DNA of 64,000 nucleotides from Glossina fuscipes (taxonomy: Eukaryota > Arthropoda > Insecta > Diptera > Glossinidae), in contig NW_023998464.1 in assembly GCF_014805625.2 (NCBI RefSeq), forward strand, positions 5,783,095 through 5,847,094. The letters run 5' to 3'. The position numbers were made by a program, and so were the translations under genes. Positions 38,850-50,922 of the stretch are shown piece after piece. The notes beneath the pieces were generated by a model. It saw only the letters and a list, made by a program, of their open reading frames with translations. It was not told the DNA's origin and searched no databases. The first letter of the stretch is position 1, and the number at the start of each line of letters is the position of its first letter.

Positions 38850-39160
38850 TTAAAATAATCGGTCGTTTGTAAAGTGAAAATCATCTAACCCAATCCATCT
38901 TCGATAGCGTCCGTTTGTACCAAAGTGAACCAAAGATCATCAAATTATCTCAAAAATGCCCGCCTGCCGGTTCAACATGAAAATATGTGAACAAACATCA
39001 GACGGACCGAGGAGCGCGCGGACAGACAAATAAAAACTTAAACTCCGATTCATTTTGTGTAAAAAAAAATATGTGTATCTCTAGACCCCCCTTCAAGTGT
39101 TACATACATCTACACAAGTTTAACATATACTTACCCCATAGTTACCACCCCACAATGAGA
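38850..39160 (-). repeat. Dispersed fly-type repeat copy
   Basis: A core GACGGACCGAGGAGCGCGCGGACAGACAAAT is followed by TCCGATTCATTTTG, then CAAGTGTTACATACATCTACACAAG, with a decayed end. The order of blocks matches the copy at 33001-33255 (GTCATA...CTGCATACATCTGCACTAAC). Confidence 0.55.
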
Positions 39161-40389
39161 TAAGATTATCTTATAAAAAGTTTATTTTTGAATTTATAAA
39201 GTTTTTCTATTGCTTCTCGGAAACTCTACAACAACTCACTACACATTAATTGTTGTATTAAGTAGAAGGAAAGCAAACTGTATGCAAACTTTGGTTAAAA
39301 ACCATAGGAAATAAAAATAACCAGCTGTTGCGTACTAAACACTAATCTTTGCTATCGCGCACGTAGAAGATGCAAAACATTTATATTATTAACACAAATT
39401 TTAAAAAAATCCTTGCGCTTCAGACCAGCGCTAAGTGTAAGTTTAAAGAAGTTATTACAAATTTTCTCAAAACACAGCTTAAAATAGCCGCTATTTGCCG
39501 CAACTTAATCTATTAAAAGATTGTAACGATAAGTTTTATAGTTAACATCAGTAACGTTGATTATAAATCCCTTGAAGTGACCGCCAATTAGGGGATGAAT
39601 GAATAAACGGATGAAAGGAAACTTTGGGTAAAGTAATAAAACAGTTGCATAGCTTCGAAATTACTAAAATCAAATATTATTTAATTTAATGAAAGATTTT
39701 GAAGATGCAGTATTTATCGCAAGTACTGAAAATGAGGCAATACGTTAAATTATCTTTGTCGACTTTATTTCACTGTCCCCCTTGGACTTTGCAACATTGA
39801 CTTGGACAGTTCGCATTCAAAATTGAGTTAAAGTAAAAGTTTTGCCCGTAGGCCATTGTAAATTTTGAGATGGCATATTTATTTCGTTAAGCTGCTTGAA
39901 AAGGTCAGATTTACCCTAAGTAGTTATTTTGAAATTTTGTTCGGACTTGCTATGTGTATTACATCTTCAACACTGCTGAAATATACTCATTCCAACAGCT
40001 CAATGCATCTTCACCTTCGACTTCAAATTTAACTTAATCGAGATTATACTTCTAACTTCTAACTAATTATTGCCTAGAAAGGAAAAGATCAAATGTCCGG
40101 TTGCAGAAAATAACCAAAATGTGGAGAGAAGTGAAAAGATAGGAAGTGAGGAAGAGGTTTCTGAGATACATTAGCGTTCAAATTAAAATTTATTTAAAAT
40201 TGTCTGACGATCCCCTACTTTTGCGCAGCATGAAGTCTTGTCTGCACGTTGGGTATCAAAATGCTCAAAATAATCTACGTTCGCTTGTCAAACGTGAACA
40301 AAAGGAAAAAGAAAATTATATTGGCTTGTGATCGAACGTCTCATACCCACCGCCGTTATCCTAAAAAACTAAATTTCCATACTTTATAG
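39161..40389. other. Non-coding stretch
   Basis: No gene is recognised. The frame at 40146-40331 begins with GTG, not ATG, and has no motif. Confidence 0.5.
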
Positions 40390-40680
40390 TAATGGATGAC
40401 TGACCTCTTTAGTTTTTGTAGGTTGTATGCGGAAGTTGCTACGACGTGTACATTGTAGGCTATGAGTGTTTAGCAAACGACCCAGTAAGCAGACGTGTTC
40501 TTCCTTTGCGTTGCACTGTACGACTGTTGTTTGATCGATTTGAATCATTTTCGATACTAACCTGCGTACAAGAACAAGAACTTTGCCAAATTTGAAGCCG
40601 ACCTCGTCAATTTTGTAATTGGCAGAACGCTTATCACAGGTCCACACAGACAGACAGGATTCGATCATTTTTTTGTGAGA
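40390..40680 (-). repeat. Dispersed fly-type repeat copy
   Basis: On the minus strand it reads CCTGTCTGTCTGTGTGGACC then TGTGATAAGCG, then CTTCAAATTTGGCAAAGTTCTTG, then ATTCAAATCGATC. Wording like (GTCTGTC)...TTGAAATTTGGCACAAG...CAAATCGGACC is typical of this family in fly introns, as I know it. A frame of 94 codons on the same strand is an accident of the repeat. Confidence 0.55.
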
Positions 40681-42979
40681 TGGAGGAAAAGGTAATAGAC
40701 ATAATAGCCATATATATATATATATTTACACCCAGCGCCATATAATTTAAATTTCTACATTTCGGGAATGATGTAAAATTTTTTAGAAACGTTGATCTTT
40801 GCGTGATAAGCAAATGTTTGAATCAGACAGTTCAACTTTCAATAACAAAAAGTGTAGTCTCTTGTTAACTTAATGTTTGAGCTATGCTGGGTTTCGTTTC
40901 CACAAAATTTTTCTTCGAGGTAAGCGCGTGTAAAGTTTTAAAATGCTTTATAGACATATTTTATCGCAATGGGTTCCTTTTAATTTTTTTCTCTTGTTTC
41001 CATTAATCTTCAATATCAGGGTATTCAAGATTTCCTTTTATGTTCAAACATTCTTCTTCCTCGAACTTGTCCCCTTTGTCGAATTTATGAAAGATGGACT
41101 GGCGCTTTTTAAGCTTTGTGTATTCCGAAACGAATTTCAAAAGTCGAATTCATAATCAGCTCTTAAAACTTCAACATACAATCTCAATTTTTTAGCAAGA
41201 GCACTGCAATCTTTCGAATTTTTCTTCGCCTCATATCTACTCAGTGCTCATCCTGATAAAAGTATACTGATATATCTATGTTGGCAGTGCTTTTGAATGA
41301 AACTAACCAAACTAACTAAGATTTACGCGAGTGTACGAAAAATCCAGAAGAGCTTGGGACATGTCGGCATTCTTTTATGCCCGTCGTTTGAAAACCATTT
41401 TTTGAACCGATCCAAACTTGACTGCCGGTGAGTTCGTTTACCGAACTTACATATATTCAGGTAGTTTAAACTCTAATCTACAAGTCTTCCAATTTTTGAC
41501 GTACATTAATGAAATTTGCCGCACTCGGTACATTTCTCTTATTGGAATATTTTTACTACGGCCCCCAGAATACTATTCGTTATTTTGAAAAAAAATTATA
41601 TAGAAAATAGTAACGATTTCTAATATTTCACGACAAAAATCTGCAAAATATAACATTTTGACATGCTAACTGCCCGAATGAAAGAAATTTGGATAAAATC
41701 CGAGCTTTCCATTAAATCTATTTGCAACAAAAATAAGACTTTATACGGTAATAATTATCTAAGGGGAGCTTTGTATAGGCTATATAAGCTAAAGGGGCTC
41801 TCATGACAGATGCATATGATAAATAGCCACCATGAAATTTAAAAAATACATGAAAATTTTTGAAAAGTGAAAGCGATGATGTAAAAAGTACTAAACATAC
41901 ACGTTCGCTTAAGTTCTTAAAGTAGAATCAGTGAAACTTTTTTCCCAACTCTCGTTTTCTATGATTTAAAGTACACCACTGTTCCTTAAGCTGAAAAATT
42001 TCTTCTATTTCTCAACGCCAGCACGCAATTAACTTATTGAAAAGTTTTAAATGAAAACTAAATACTTAATTACATGGCGAGTTGTTTTGGGTAAGCCAAT
42101 TAATATGTACTTAATTTTCCATTAAGGCTTTTTAAAGAAATGTATACAAAAAAAAGAAAAATCTCTTTTTAACACTTTTTTACTTCGACACCGTATCGTT
42201 CCATTCTTAGAGCCGATGGAGAAGAAACTTTCTTATATTAATGGCTCGCTTGTAGCTCGTCTTCACTTGCCAACGACTATCGTAATTAGTAGCAATTTGT
42301 TTTGCTTTACTCCATTTACCTTTAATTTTTTTCCTTGTTTCTTTGCCTTTCAATATTCCTTAACCTGCCAGCCAACTACTGTTGCGGTGACACTTATTTA
42401 TGGCTTCCACTTGGAGTCTCGCATGCTGTCATTCAAATTACGGCGCAAAAAACGATAAAAAAAATTTACCTTTTTACATACAACACATCTTGGCAGCAAC
42501 CTAGTGTACCTCACCTTCTTCTTTTTCTCATTCTTCTTTTGTTTTCGCTAACAGAGAAGACAAGTTTTGATAGCTTTTGGATTGAGAAACTGATTAACTT
42601 TTGATGATAGCTTAATCTTTTTATCAGATAATGTAGGGGAAAGCTAATTTTTGGTTCTTTGATACGACGTCCATCCATCGTTTTGTGTAGAAACTTTTAA
42701 GCGATTTTTTAAACAATGTAGTTAAACACTTTAGCATAAAAAATTTAAATATTTATCAGACTAAAATGAAAAAGTCAGACCAATAGAAAATAAAACTGAA
42801 AAAAATCAATTTAATAAGTAAAATATTCGTACATTTATATAATAATTTATCTTCTTCAGTATCTCGGCATGTAAAATTTGCTCGTTCGCTAGTAACACCG
42901 ATTGGGTATCACATAGATTATGTTTTTGAGAGACCATGAGACGAAAATTGCCATTTTTAGGCCTAGATAATTCGAACTC
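40681..42979. other. Non-coding stretch
   Basis: No gene is recognised. Plus-strand frames at 40943-41155 and 42216-42604 are Phe/Leu-rich with no motif. Confidence 0.5.
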
Positions 42980-43270
42980 TTTTATACCTTATATCATATA
43001 TATGTAGTACAAGAATACAATATACAATACAAAAAAGTAGAATACAAAATATCAACTGCCCTGTCGCCTGCCCTTCTTATTTTCTTGTCTTCGATCCGCA
43101 AGTCGCAAAGCTTTGCGATATTTTGATGAAATTTGACCAATACCTAGGCGTTTTGGTTCAAAGTCGAGCGCTACTGGAAGTGATTCGGATCCACCACTTC
43201 TCATATAAGCCCTTATTGTAAAAAGTCGTTATGTGAGTAGTCATAGGACGATGTAGAGTACTTAATATAG
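42980..43270 (+). repeat. Dispersed fly-type repeat, degenerate copy
   Basis: The order is TTTATACCTTATAT, then GCGATATTTTGATGAAATTTG, then AGTGATTCGGATCCACCACTTC, then TCATATAAGCCC. The last two blocks parallel the family phrase CAAATCGGACCAC...ATATAGCCCCCATATAA, which I know from other flies. Confidence 0.4.
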
Positions 43271-44726
43271 ACTCGTGCTCGGTACAATAGCGTTAGTGTT
43301 TTTATAATACAGCTGAACGAGACCTTCGGACAAAATGAGCGATAATTTTAATGCACTTGTGCCGGTGAGCGGCCAGACATATAAAATCGCCCAATACATT
43401 TCTACTCGCATGCGTAGATAGATAGACGGTACGAATAGTCATCCATCTTTGCTAACTTGGTACGTTTGTTAGAACAGCACGTCTCGAGTTTTATGTCGAT
43501 ATATCAAACAATTTAATTTACTAACTTAAAACATTCTAAACGTACTAACTTGAAAACCGCTTCAAATACGACTTTCCGAACAACATACAAAATTTTGTGG
43601 ATGGATGGATAAGACTTTCGACGGGAAACCGCTTAATTTTCTAGCAATTTCATTCAAATCGTCTGCTTCATATCTCCATAATACATTTTCTTAGTGGAAA
43701 TTAGCAATGTCAACACCAATGTCATTTTTCTGAATATTTTCTCCGAAACTCATAGCATAAAAGGTAGCAGAAAATTCGATTCAAACCGACTGTGTTTTTT
43801 TATTTTATTTTAAATTCCATTTCATACCAATAGGTGTACACGAAAAAATCCTTTTTAATCATCTTTTTATGAAACATGCGTTCACCACATAATGTAAATA
43901 CACATGCACAAACACATAAACGCAGATACGTAAGCTCAATTACAATAATTAAGAAGAGTGTCGGGCTTTCTGATGCGATTTAAAAATCTCAAGAAAGCAA
44001 TCAAAGTGAATCATGGAATCAACTTGATAATATGCGTTTTCCTGTTTGCCTGCAGAGGCCTATGCGTGGCAATTTTAATAAATTTGAGCGCAGATTTTTT
44101 ACCAACTTTACGTATTTTCTAGCATTACGGTCAAAAATCAAGCATTAGATAACATGAACCAAGCTTACAACTCAAAATTTAAAATTTATTCAAATCAATT
44201 GAAACAATCACACGGTTGCCTCAAGGCATACATCACACGTAGAAAGCCAGTATTATTTACAATATACTTTTTCATATATCGTATATATCCTTGTCTTTTA
44301 ACCAAATTTATGCTTACAAGTGCGTACTCATTAATAATTATCCGTAAAAGGTAACTCAAACGCCATGATTTATGAAGAACAAAGATAGGTGTTCAGATAT
44401 TCGATTCGAGCTGCTTATGCGTTTTCTCTCTGGTTTTTTATAACTTCACTGTTAATTTTTCACTCAATCTACATAAATATTGGTGTTGATATTGATGTTT
44501 ATATATTTCCATAATATTTACAGACATAGGTTTTCACAACGATACATCATATCGGCTTTTGAGGTTAATTATTAAGTTTTATTTGTATGTAAAAAAAAAA
44601 AAGGAGACCATAAAATTACGATAAACAGATAGGGTTGAGTAATGCTATTTGATGAGTACGGGGTTGTTCCGTTAGTAACAGCGAGAAAAAAATGTATTTT
44701 TATGTCGATCACCGAAGGATGAGGGG
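43271..44726. other. Non-coding stretch
   Basis: No gene is recognised. The frame at 44154-44354 has an ATG but no features beyond base composition. Confidence 0.5.
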
Positions 44727-44870
44727 TATATTCATTTTGTCACAACGTGCGCAACGCCCAGAAAAAACCATCATAGACCTCGCAAAGTGTATATATTCTT
44801 GAGCAGCATCAAATTCCGTCTGCCTGAAATCGATCGAAGGACACGCCCGCAGTACCATGTAAACTGTAAA
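44727..44870 (+). repeat. Dispersed fly-type repeat, GGGTATA end
   Basis: It begins GGGTATATTCATTTTGTCACA, then TAGACCTCGCAAAGTGTATATATTCTTGAGCAGC, then CCGTCTGCCTGAAATCGATCG. This parallels the family start GGGTATACT..TTTTGTCA...GACCCCATAAAGTATATATATTCTGGGTCG. It lies just upstream of the secreted-peptide candidate at 44932. Confidence 0.6.
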
Positions 44871-44931
44871 CACCGCTGTTTTTCAAAACGAATAAAAGTT
44901 TTTTTTTCCCTACTGATACTCTAAATTTGGA

Positions 44932-45147
44932 ATGCATCTAAGAATATCCGTCCTCATCTATTTAATATGTGTGGTAAGCATTCTCTCTTCCGCAAAAATG
45001 AAGATATCGCCTACAAATTTGCAAAAGAATTTGGAGGAGACTTATACTTGCCAAAGGACATATCTTCAACGTCCACGCGCCAATGTGACAATTTATTTTG
45101 AAAATGAGAAGAAAAAGCCTCGCCCCGCTCCGTATTATAGAGCATGA
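44932..45147 (+). CDS. Candidate small secreted protein, 71 aa
   Basis: The ATG at 44932 starts a clear signal-peptide pattern: MHLRISVLIYLICVVSILSSA, with a positive n-region (R4), a hydrophobic core of about 14 residues, and a likely cut after SSA (small residues at -3 and -1). The mature part would be about 50 residues, basic and polar. It begins KMKISPTNLQKNLEETYTCQ, holds one Cys and an N-glycosylation-type site (NVT), and ends with a Lys/Pro/Arg-rich tail (KKKPRPAPYYRA). An AATAAAAG TATA-like motif sits about 40 bases upstream of the ATG. GTGGTAAGC near residue 15 resembles a splice donor, so a spliced form cannot be excluded. No family is recognised. Short secreted peptides of male accessory glands or defence often look like this, but that role is only a guess. 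Confidence 0.4.
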   Translation: MHLRISVLIYLICVVSILSSAKMKISPTNLQKNLEETYTCQRTYLQRPRANVTIYFENEKKKPRPAPYYRA

Positions 45148-45599
45148 AAATCTACTTCTTTTACTGTTTTTGTCTTACTTAGGAGAACGGTGACGGGTGC
45201 GAAAGATTCGGTCAAGACCGAATGTAATTTTCTTACTTGTTTTTTACGCAATAGTACATTTATATCGAATATCCACCAATTATTCATCAATTCAGTTCAC
45301 TTTCAATTTGCGCTTTTTTAATTTCTCCCATTTGTTATTATTTTAACTCAGCAGATTTAGTGGATTTTTGATTGAAGAAAAAAATTTGTAGTATGTTGTT
45401 ACGAATATAAAATGTATAAAATATATCATAAAATTCATCACGTGTGGGCAAAAGGTTATAAATGTATCAAGTAATGAAAATTAACTTAAGACTATTTAAA
45501 ATGTTAAAATTATTATATATATAGAGAACGAAGCGAGAGCATATTAATCTTGTGAGATGCTTCCAGCAATGGAAATGAGCTTTTGTAGTTATCCTCTAT
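45148..45599. other. Non-coding stretch
   Basis: No gene is recognised. An AGGAGAACGG segment after a pyrimidine-rich TTACTTAG could act as a splice acceptor, but no coding frame follows. Confidence 0.4.
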
Positions 45600-46403
45600 A
45601 CAGATGATATCCCATCGATGATTTAGTCCAGTTATATATCAATTTATACTGATGATGTTAGTTTGTTCTCTTCTTAGATTATGAGAATGTACTCGTGTGT
45701 CCTAAAATCTAATTTGGACAATTTGGCTGGACGGTGTTCGTTTAACTTCAAGCAGCTTAAATTAAAGAAGTGTAAAAAACTCTCATTTGTAAAGAGGAAT
45801 ACATTATCTAAATATTTTGTGGATTCGTAAAATTGCAAAATGTAGAGTCATTCTTCAACTAGTGGGTAGTGTTCGGTCAAACATTGCTTTCGAATTTATA
45901 TATTGATTTTGCAATAAATAATGCTCTTGGCTTTATCAAAAGATGGTTCAGATAATTTTATGATGCTTACATTATAAAAAGGTTATATATGAGCTTGGCC
46001 ACGCCAATACCGGAATATGTCTCTATTGTGTCGTCCCTTTCCTATAGGACATATGTCGATGCAATAGAAGCAGTTCAGATACACTTCTTGCTTTTTATGT
46101 TGGGGAATTTGGGATGGGATCCCGCAGTCTCTTTGCTACCGTATGAAAATAGATTGCCACTATTAGTACTTCCCTCACTTGAGAAGCGAAGTTTTATATC
46201 GGGTATAACCCTCCTAGCTAATGCATGGCGTTATTGACCCGCCAGGCTAATTAGAGGAGATAAACTGTCCTTAATTGTTTCTCAGGAATTTCATACTCAT
46301 AAAACTTTACCTATGCAGATACTCAATATAATTGTGAGTTTTTTAACCCGTTTACCGTCCTTTCTAAAAATTTAACTAATGTCTATAACTCAATCTCAAA
46401 ATA
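45600..46403 (+). pseudogene. Non-LTR retrotransposon (jockey-like), reverse-transcriptase C-terminal fossil
   Basis: This is the second half of an RT from a LINE-type element, which copies its RNA into DNA at a nicked target. YTDD at 45645-45656 (in SIYTDDVSLF) is the catalytic YADD/FADD box with the Ala replaced by Thr. Then in order come LKSNLDNLAGRCSFNFKQLKLKKCKKLSF (RT thumb-side pattern L..DLDNL..W...N.L.LN..KC), LALSKDGSDNFMM (family GFIKR...F.D), and a plus frame from 45989 with PIPEYVSIVSS, DAIEAVQIHFLLFMLGNLGW and LLPYENRLPLLVLPSLEKR, matching LEYASVVW...IE.VQ..FLLFALR.LGW....LPPYE.RL.LL.L.SL..R. The end FNPFTVLSKNLTNVYNSISK stops at 46403. At least three stops and frame changes break it. 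The endonuclease part is not seen, and no poly-A tail or target duplication was found. Confidence 0.85.
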
Positions 46404-46879
46404 ACGGATTCGTTAAAAATCATCAAACTAGAGCTCCTCAATAAGCGCAAACTGCCGATGTTGTGCCGAGATGAAATTAACTAACAAGTTTAGAGTGCTT
46501 TTGTTTCACAAACTGAACCGCCCAGAAAAACTCTGCTCAAACAGTTTAAATTAAGATTTTCATAACATTTTTGAATTACATTCTTATGTACTTATTTTAG
46601 TTGGCTGATAACGATATATCAGCTATATTTTTTATCTTGTTTTGCTCCGAAAATTCTACATTTGCTCTTATTCGATCATTGGTTGTAAAGGCTGTAACCA
46701 AGTTGAAATAATTGTAAATAAACATAAGGTTTCCCTAAAAATTGTGCATTAAATTGAATTAAGGGCGATGCTAAATTACCAAAAAAATATATCATTTTTT
46801 TGCATAATAGATCGTTTAACCCAAACAAGTACATGACCCGCAAAAGAAATATTGTCTGCTACTTAACGCAAGACGCGAC

Positions 46880-47165
46880 ACCTAATACTATTTTGTACAT
46901 TAGTTCTGCTTGGATCGGTTCCGTGATTCAGTGTTTATCTCAAATGGGCATGTACACTGACATTCGGACGGACTAACATGCCTAAATCAATTCATAATTT
47001 GACAAGTCTTGACCAAAAAGTGAAATTCCTGTGTCCAATATTTTCATACCGGCAGACAGACGGTATTGCTTAAACCAATTTAGAATTTGATTCTAACCAA
47101 GAATACATTCAAAAAGTTTTGACAAAATGAACATACGTCACATCTCTCAATGCTGGGTATAAAAA
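46880..47165 (-). repeat. Two head-to-tail copies of the dispersed fly-type repeat
   Basis: Copy 1 has GACATTCGGACGGACTAACATGCCTAAATCAATTC...TTGACAAGTCTTGACC; copy 2 has CGGCAGACAGACGGTATTGCTTAAACCAATTTAG...TTTTGACAAAATGAACATAC and ends GCTGGGTATAAAAATAAG. The second half matches the 28030 copy block by block. This is the best GGGTATA end in the window. Confidence 0.65.
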
Positions 47166-47394
47166 TAAGTAAATAAAAATAAGTGCACAGATGGAATGTC
47201 ATGGATCTAAAAATAATTGTAATCATTAAACTAAAAAAAAGGCATTTGTTTTCGCTCTTGAAACCGGACGTTGTCTCAGTTTATGTAGTATTGCAGGCGG
47301 CTACTTCGACCGAATTGAAAGGCACTTCTTCAAGAAAAGAAAATTGTAGCTGGTTCGCCAATTTTTAATACAACTATACTTGTCACACTCAGAT
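47166..47394. other. Non-coding stretch
   Basis: Short frames without motifs. No gene is recognised. Confidence 0.45.
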
Positions 47395-47640
47395 AAAGGG
47401 TTAATTATTTCCATCATGCTTTCTTTCTGCTTTCCTAAAAGTTGTCCGATCTGACACGCTTTCAATAGCGTACGTTCTAGGACCAAACATACTGGTGTTC
47501 CAAATTTCAACAAAACAATTAAAAAATTGTGATCTGTAGGTTGAACACAAGATAACGAGACGGGCAAGCTCAGGTATAACACATCTATCTCAAGTTTGCT
47601 GGGCTTTGCATACGTCCGCAGAAACTTGACATAACTTTGC
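47395..47640 (-). repeat. Dispersed fly-type repeat, degenerate copy
   Basis: Blocks TTGTCCGATCTGACACGC, ATACTGGTGTTCCAAATTTCAACAAAACAATT, then GACGGGCAAGCTCAGG, then CAAGTTTGCTGGGCTTTGCATACGTCC follow the layout of the 33001 and 28205 copies. A 113-codon minus-strand frame across it is not a gene. Confidence 0.4.
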
Positions 47641-50600
47641 ACTACAAGTGATATGAGCTATAATAACAAAAAAAAATAACAAGCGAAGTTATCGTCTAAG
47701 ACAACTAGCATCTCTGTTCAAGTTATTTTTCTTTTTTAGTATGCACAAATTTATAGCTGCACACGCAACCCCCCATATGCTTAAGTAAATATAAATTTAA
47801 CCCAGGCTACACAAGAAAATAAACCGGCACTTAATTTCTTATTCATAAACTCTGAAGTGGATTCTCTTTTTTCTAGTTTGTCAACTGTTACGCAAACCTA
47901 CAACGTATATGCACGAGTAAACATATGCATACGCAAAAAGGTAATACGTCGTTTAATGGCACAAACACTTCATATGTGTATTTAACAACACCGATTGGAT
48001 CGAATTAATATCACCTGTGTCTTATAATATGTAAAAGCACCTCTTGGTTTTATCTTATTCGAATACCATTCACTTGCTTAAGCCTCACTAGCTAATAAGA
48101 ACTAATTTTAATGATATGTTTTCAGCCGTCTTTTATGCGTAAATCTGAGCTTGAAAGTTTAAGAAGACCATTAGAAGCCGGTGAACGTAGAGCCTGAATC
48201 ATTCAAAACAGAATTTACCTCTAACGAGAGAATATTACAGCCACTGACTCTGCCATATATATCTTGGTGTTCCCAAAACGATGACAAAATTAATATTTTT
48301 CCAAATCTATAATGGTGAATACTAAAAATTCTCGTAGCTTTAGAAGCTGTTTGATTGTCTGCAGCAGTTTATAATACCACGTAGAACCGAAATTCAAGAT
48401 GAGACTAATCCATAATTGTTAAAAACCAAAGAAAAAAGAAAGCTAATGAAAAGTCATAGTAAAAAAAAGTCATGAAAATTTGAAAATTAATGCTTTTCGT
48501 ATTGCTTTAATTTGTTTAAATTTTTATTTATTAATACATATCATTGATAATGATAAATTTTAAAAAGAATGCTTTAAGGACCATTCCAATGGATAGCTCG
48601 CATACGACAATCTTTATCTTATTTAAGTGAATGAATAGTTAAAGACAGCAGACAAGTCTTTTATCCCCTTTGAAACGAATTTTAGATACCCCTCAGCTTA
48701 GGAATATAAAATACTTGTTAAATTGATGGCAACCAGAGAAGCGTGCAAATACGCTGCCCACATTTTCCGCGGAATATTCTGAATATACATTTCAAGAATG
48801 GAACATGGAGTGTATGAGTTCAATGAAGAAAAATAACACAACAGCCAAGGTGAAGTCACAAAAAATTTTTCGCTCTCTAACGCTCAGAAGACAATATTGA
48901 TTGATTTCGTAAAAGAAAACTCTCGATAAAGTAACTCTAAGGAGTCCCCTGCTACTCTTTTACATGCATTCACATAAACCTTTGCCGGGTTTTTGAAAAA
49001 AACATGCCAAAATTCCGTGTTTTTTCTTGATCTGGGGAATATTCTTGATTTAGATTCGAACGTCTTGCTTGGCAAGTGTGTCGTAGCATCTCGGCGAGAA
49101 TGGGCGGCTTGTTACCTTGTTGTATTTTTTAAGTCAACTAAGGGATGTTAATGACTATTTTACGTATAAACTTTTCACGGCTTTGGACATTTCAACAACT
49201 TATAGCGTCTTTGAGACATTCCATGCATTTTTTTATTTATTTTTTTTTTTTTAAGGTACAACTAGAGTTGCAATTTTAGTACCGCCTATCGTTCCCGTGA
49301 TAGCCATAAAACACTTACATACGAATTTTTGCTAAAAAGCATTCTAGAATATCTTCACAATAACATTCAATTGACTGCAAAAGTGTACACGAATGCTATT
49401 TGGAAATTTATTTCTATAGAAATTTATTGAATGTATTATATAGCACAATTTTTAAAAAGATATGAATTGATTTTTTCTTCTAAACTCTTTTTAAAATTTT
49501 CTTTAAAATAAGTCATTAAGAAGAGTAAATAAAATAGAAAAAAAACCTAAAACCTGAATAAGAAATAAATAAAAATTCAGATACATTTTCAAACGTTATA
49601 AAAACACAAATAAATAAGAAAGTCAGTAGAGGGATGAAAGACTTACATCTACAATATTTGAAAATTTTTTCTGAAACAATTTTAAGCTTTTACGTATTTA
49701 CCGCTCATCTTGGATAAATACATTGTATCGATAAAAATAATAAATAATTCTTCTGTTATAAATTTCAGATTGGTTTCGACTTCGATTCAACATCAATAGT
49801 AGAGAGCGTCTGCGCCACCCTATTATACCTTTAGTCGTATATCTCGGAGAGACCTTGAGTTTTACCCACTTTAATAATGAAAAAAATAAAAATTTCTTTA
49901 TTCTCCATTTACAACTTATTCACTTAAGAACTAAAAAAAAAAAAACGTGGTTTGCAAATAACCAACACTGTGCAATTTAAGAATTACTATTCAATTCCGT
50001 TTTAACCTGAAAGATAATAATTGTCCATGAAAAACACAACATAAAACATTAAAGGTCGCTTCTGGTGACTATCGTATCAGGAGGGCGTTAAAAGGCTTTT
50101 ATAAAGTTAACGTAAAACAGAGCAATAGTTAACTTTTTTTTTAACCTGACGTTGAATACATAGAAGACGGATTTTCCACAAGAGCAATCAAATCTTGTCG
50201 ACCGATTAGCTTTCTAGTCACAGGCGCGCAGAGTTTATGCTGCGGAAAATGAAAAACGATGAAAAGGGGAAATATCATGCGCTGGTTTCTGTTATACTGT
50301 TTGGATACTGTTGACTCCGTTTAATCGGGTTGTACTTAGGTCGTCTGAACGTGAAGATATTAGTATTTATTGGGGAATATGTTTGTTGCTTATGAATGCA
50401 TGCACCATTCTCGAATCTCTGATTTTTATCTTACGATAAAATTGCAGTTCCCGTGTGTATATGGTTGCATACGCTGAAAATCTACAACCGATCCAAGCTC
50501 TAGAACAAATTGTAAATCATGTCAACAAAGATGACGACTATCGACCGTAAAATCACTCTTAGCGGCAAAGCTCGCGAAGGGACGTTGTTAATAGCCAAGA

Positions 50601-50922
50601 GACGTTTTGCTTAGATTAGCAACACGAACTAAGACAACAATTATACCAAGAGAAAATGATTATTTAACGTACAATCTATTTTGGAACCTTCTAAGGGCAG
50701 TACATCTTTTATAAATAACAAGCAATAAGTTCTTTGGTAATTTGAATTAAAACGGTGTGCTTCTTATGCGTTCTTAGAAAGATGGTAATGCAATATGCTG
50801 CATAGAGGGTATATTAGCTTGTGAGATAATTTCGCCTTTAACCAAACACATATGCAATAGGCTTAAATGTAAGCTTGTAGAATTTTTAATTACAACGATT
50901 CCGATTTTATCTAGGACGTTAA
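47641..50922. other. Non-coding stretch
   Basis: No gene is recognised. T-rich tract at 49228-49252; A-rich runs near 49530-49575 and 49930-49945. Confidence 0.5.

Noticed and set aside
40384..40668. Minus-strand frame of 94 codons
   Set aside because: It is translated dispersed repeat (CTGTCTGTCTGTGTGG core).
47301..47642. Minus-strand frame of 113 codons
   Set aside because: It crosses a degenerate copy of the dispersed repeat and has no protein motif.
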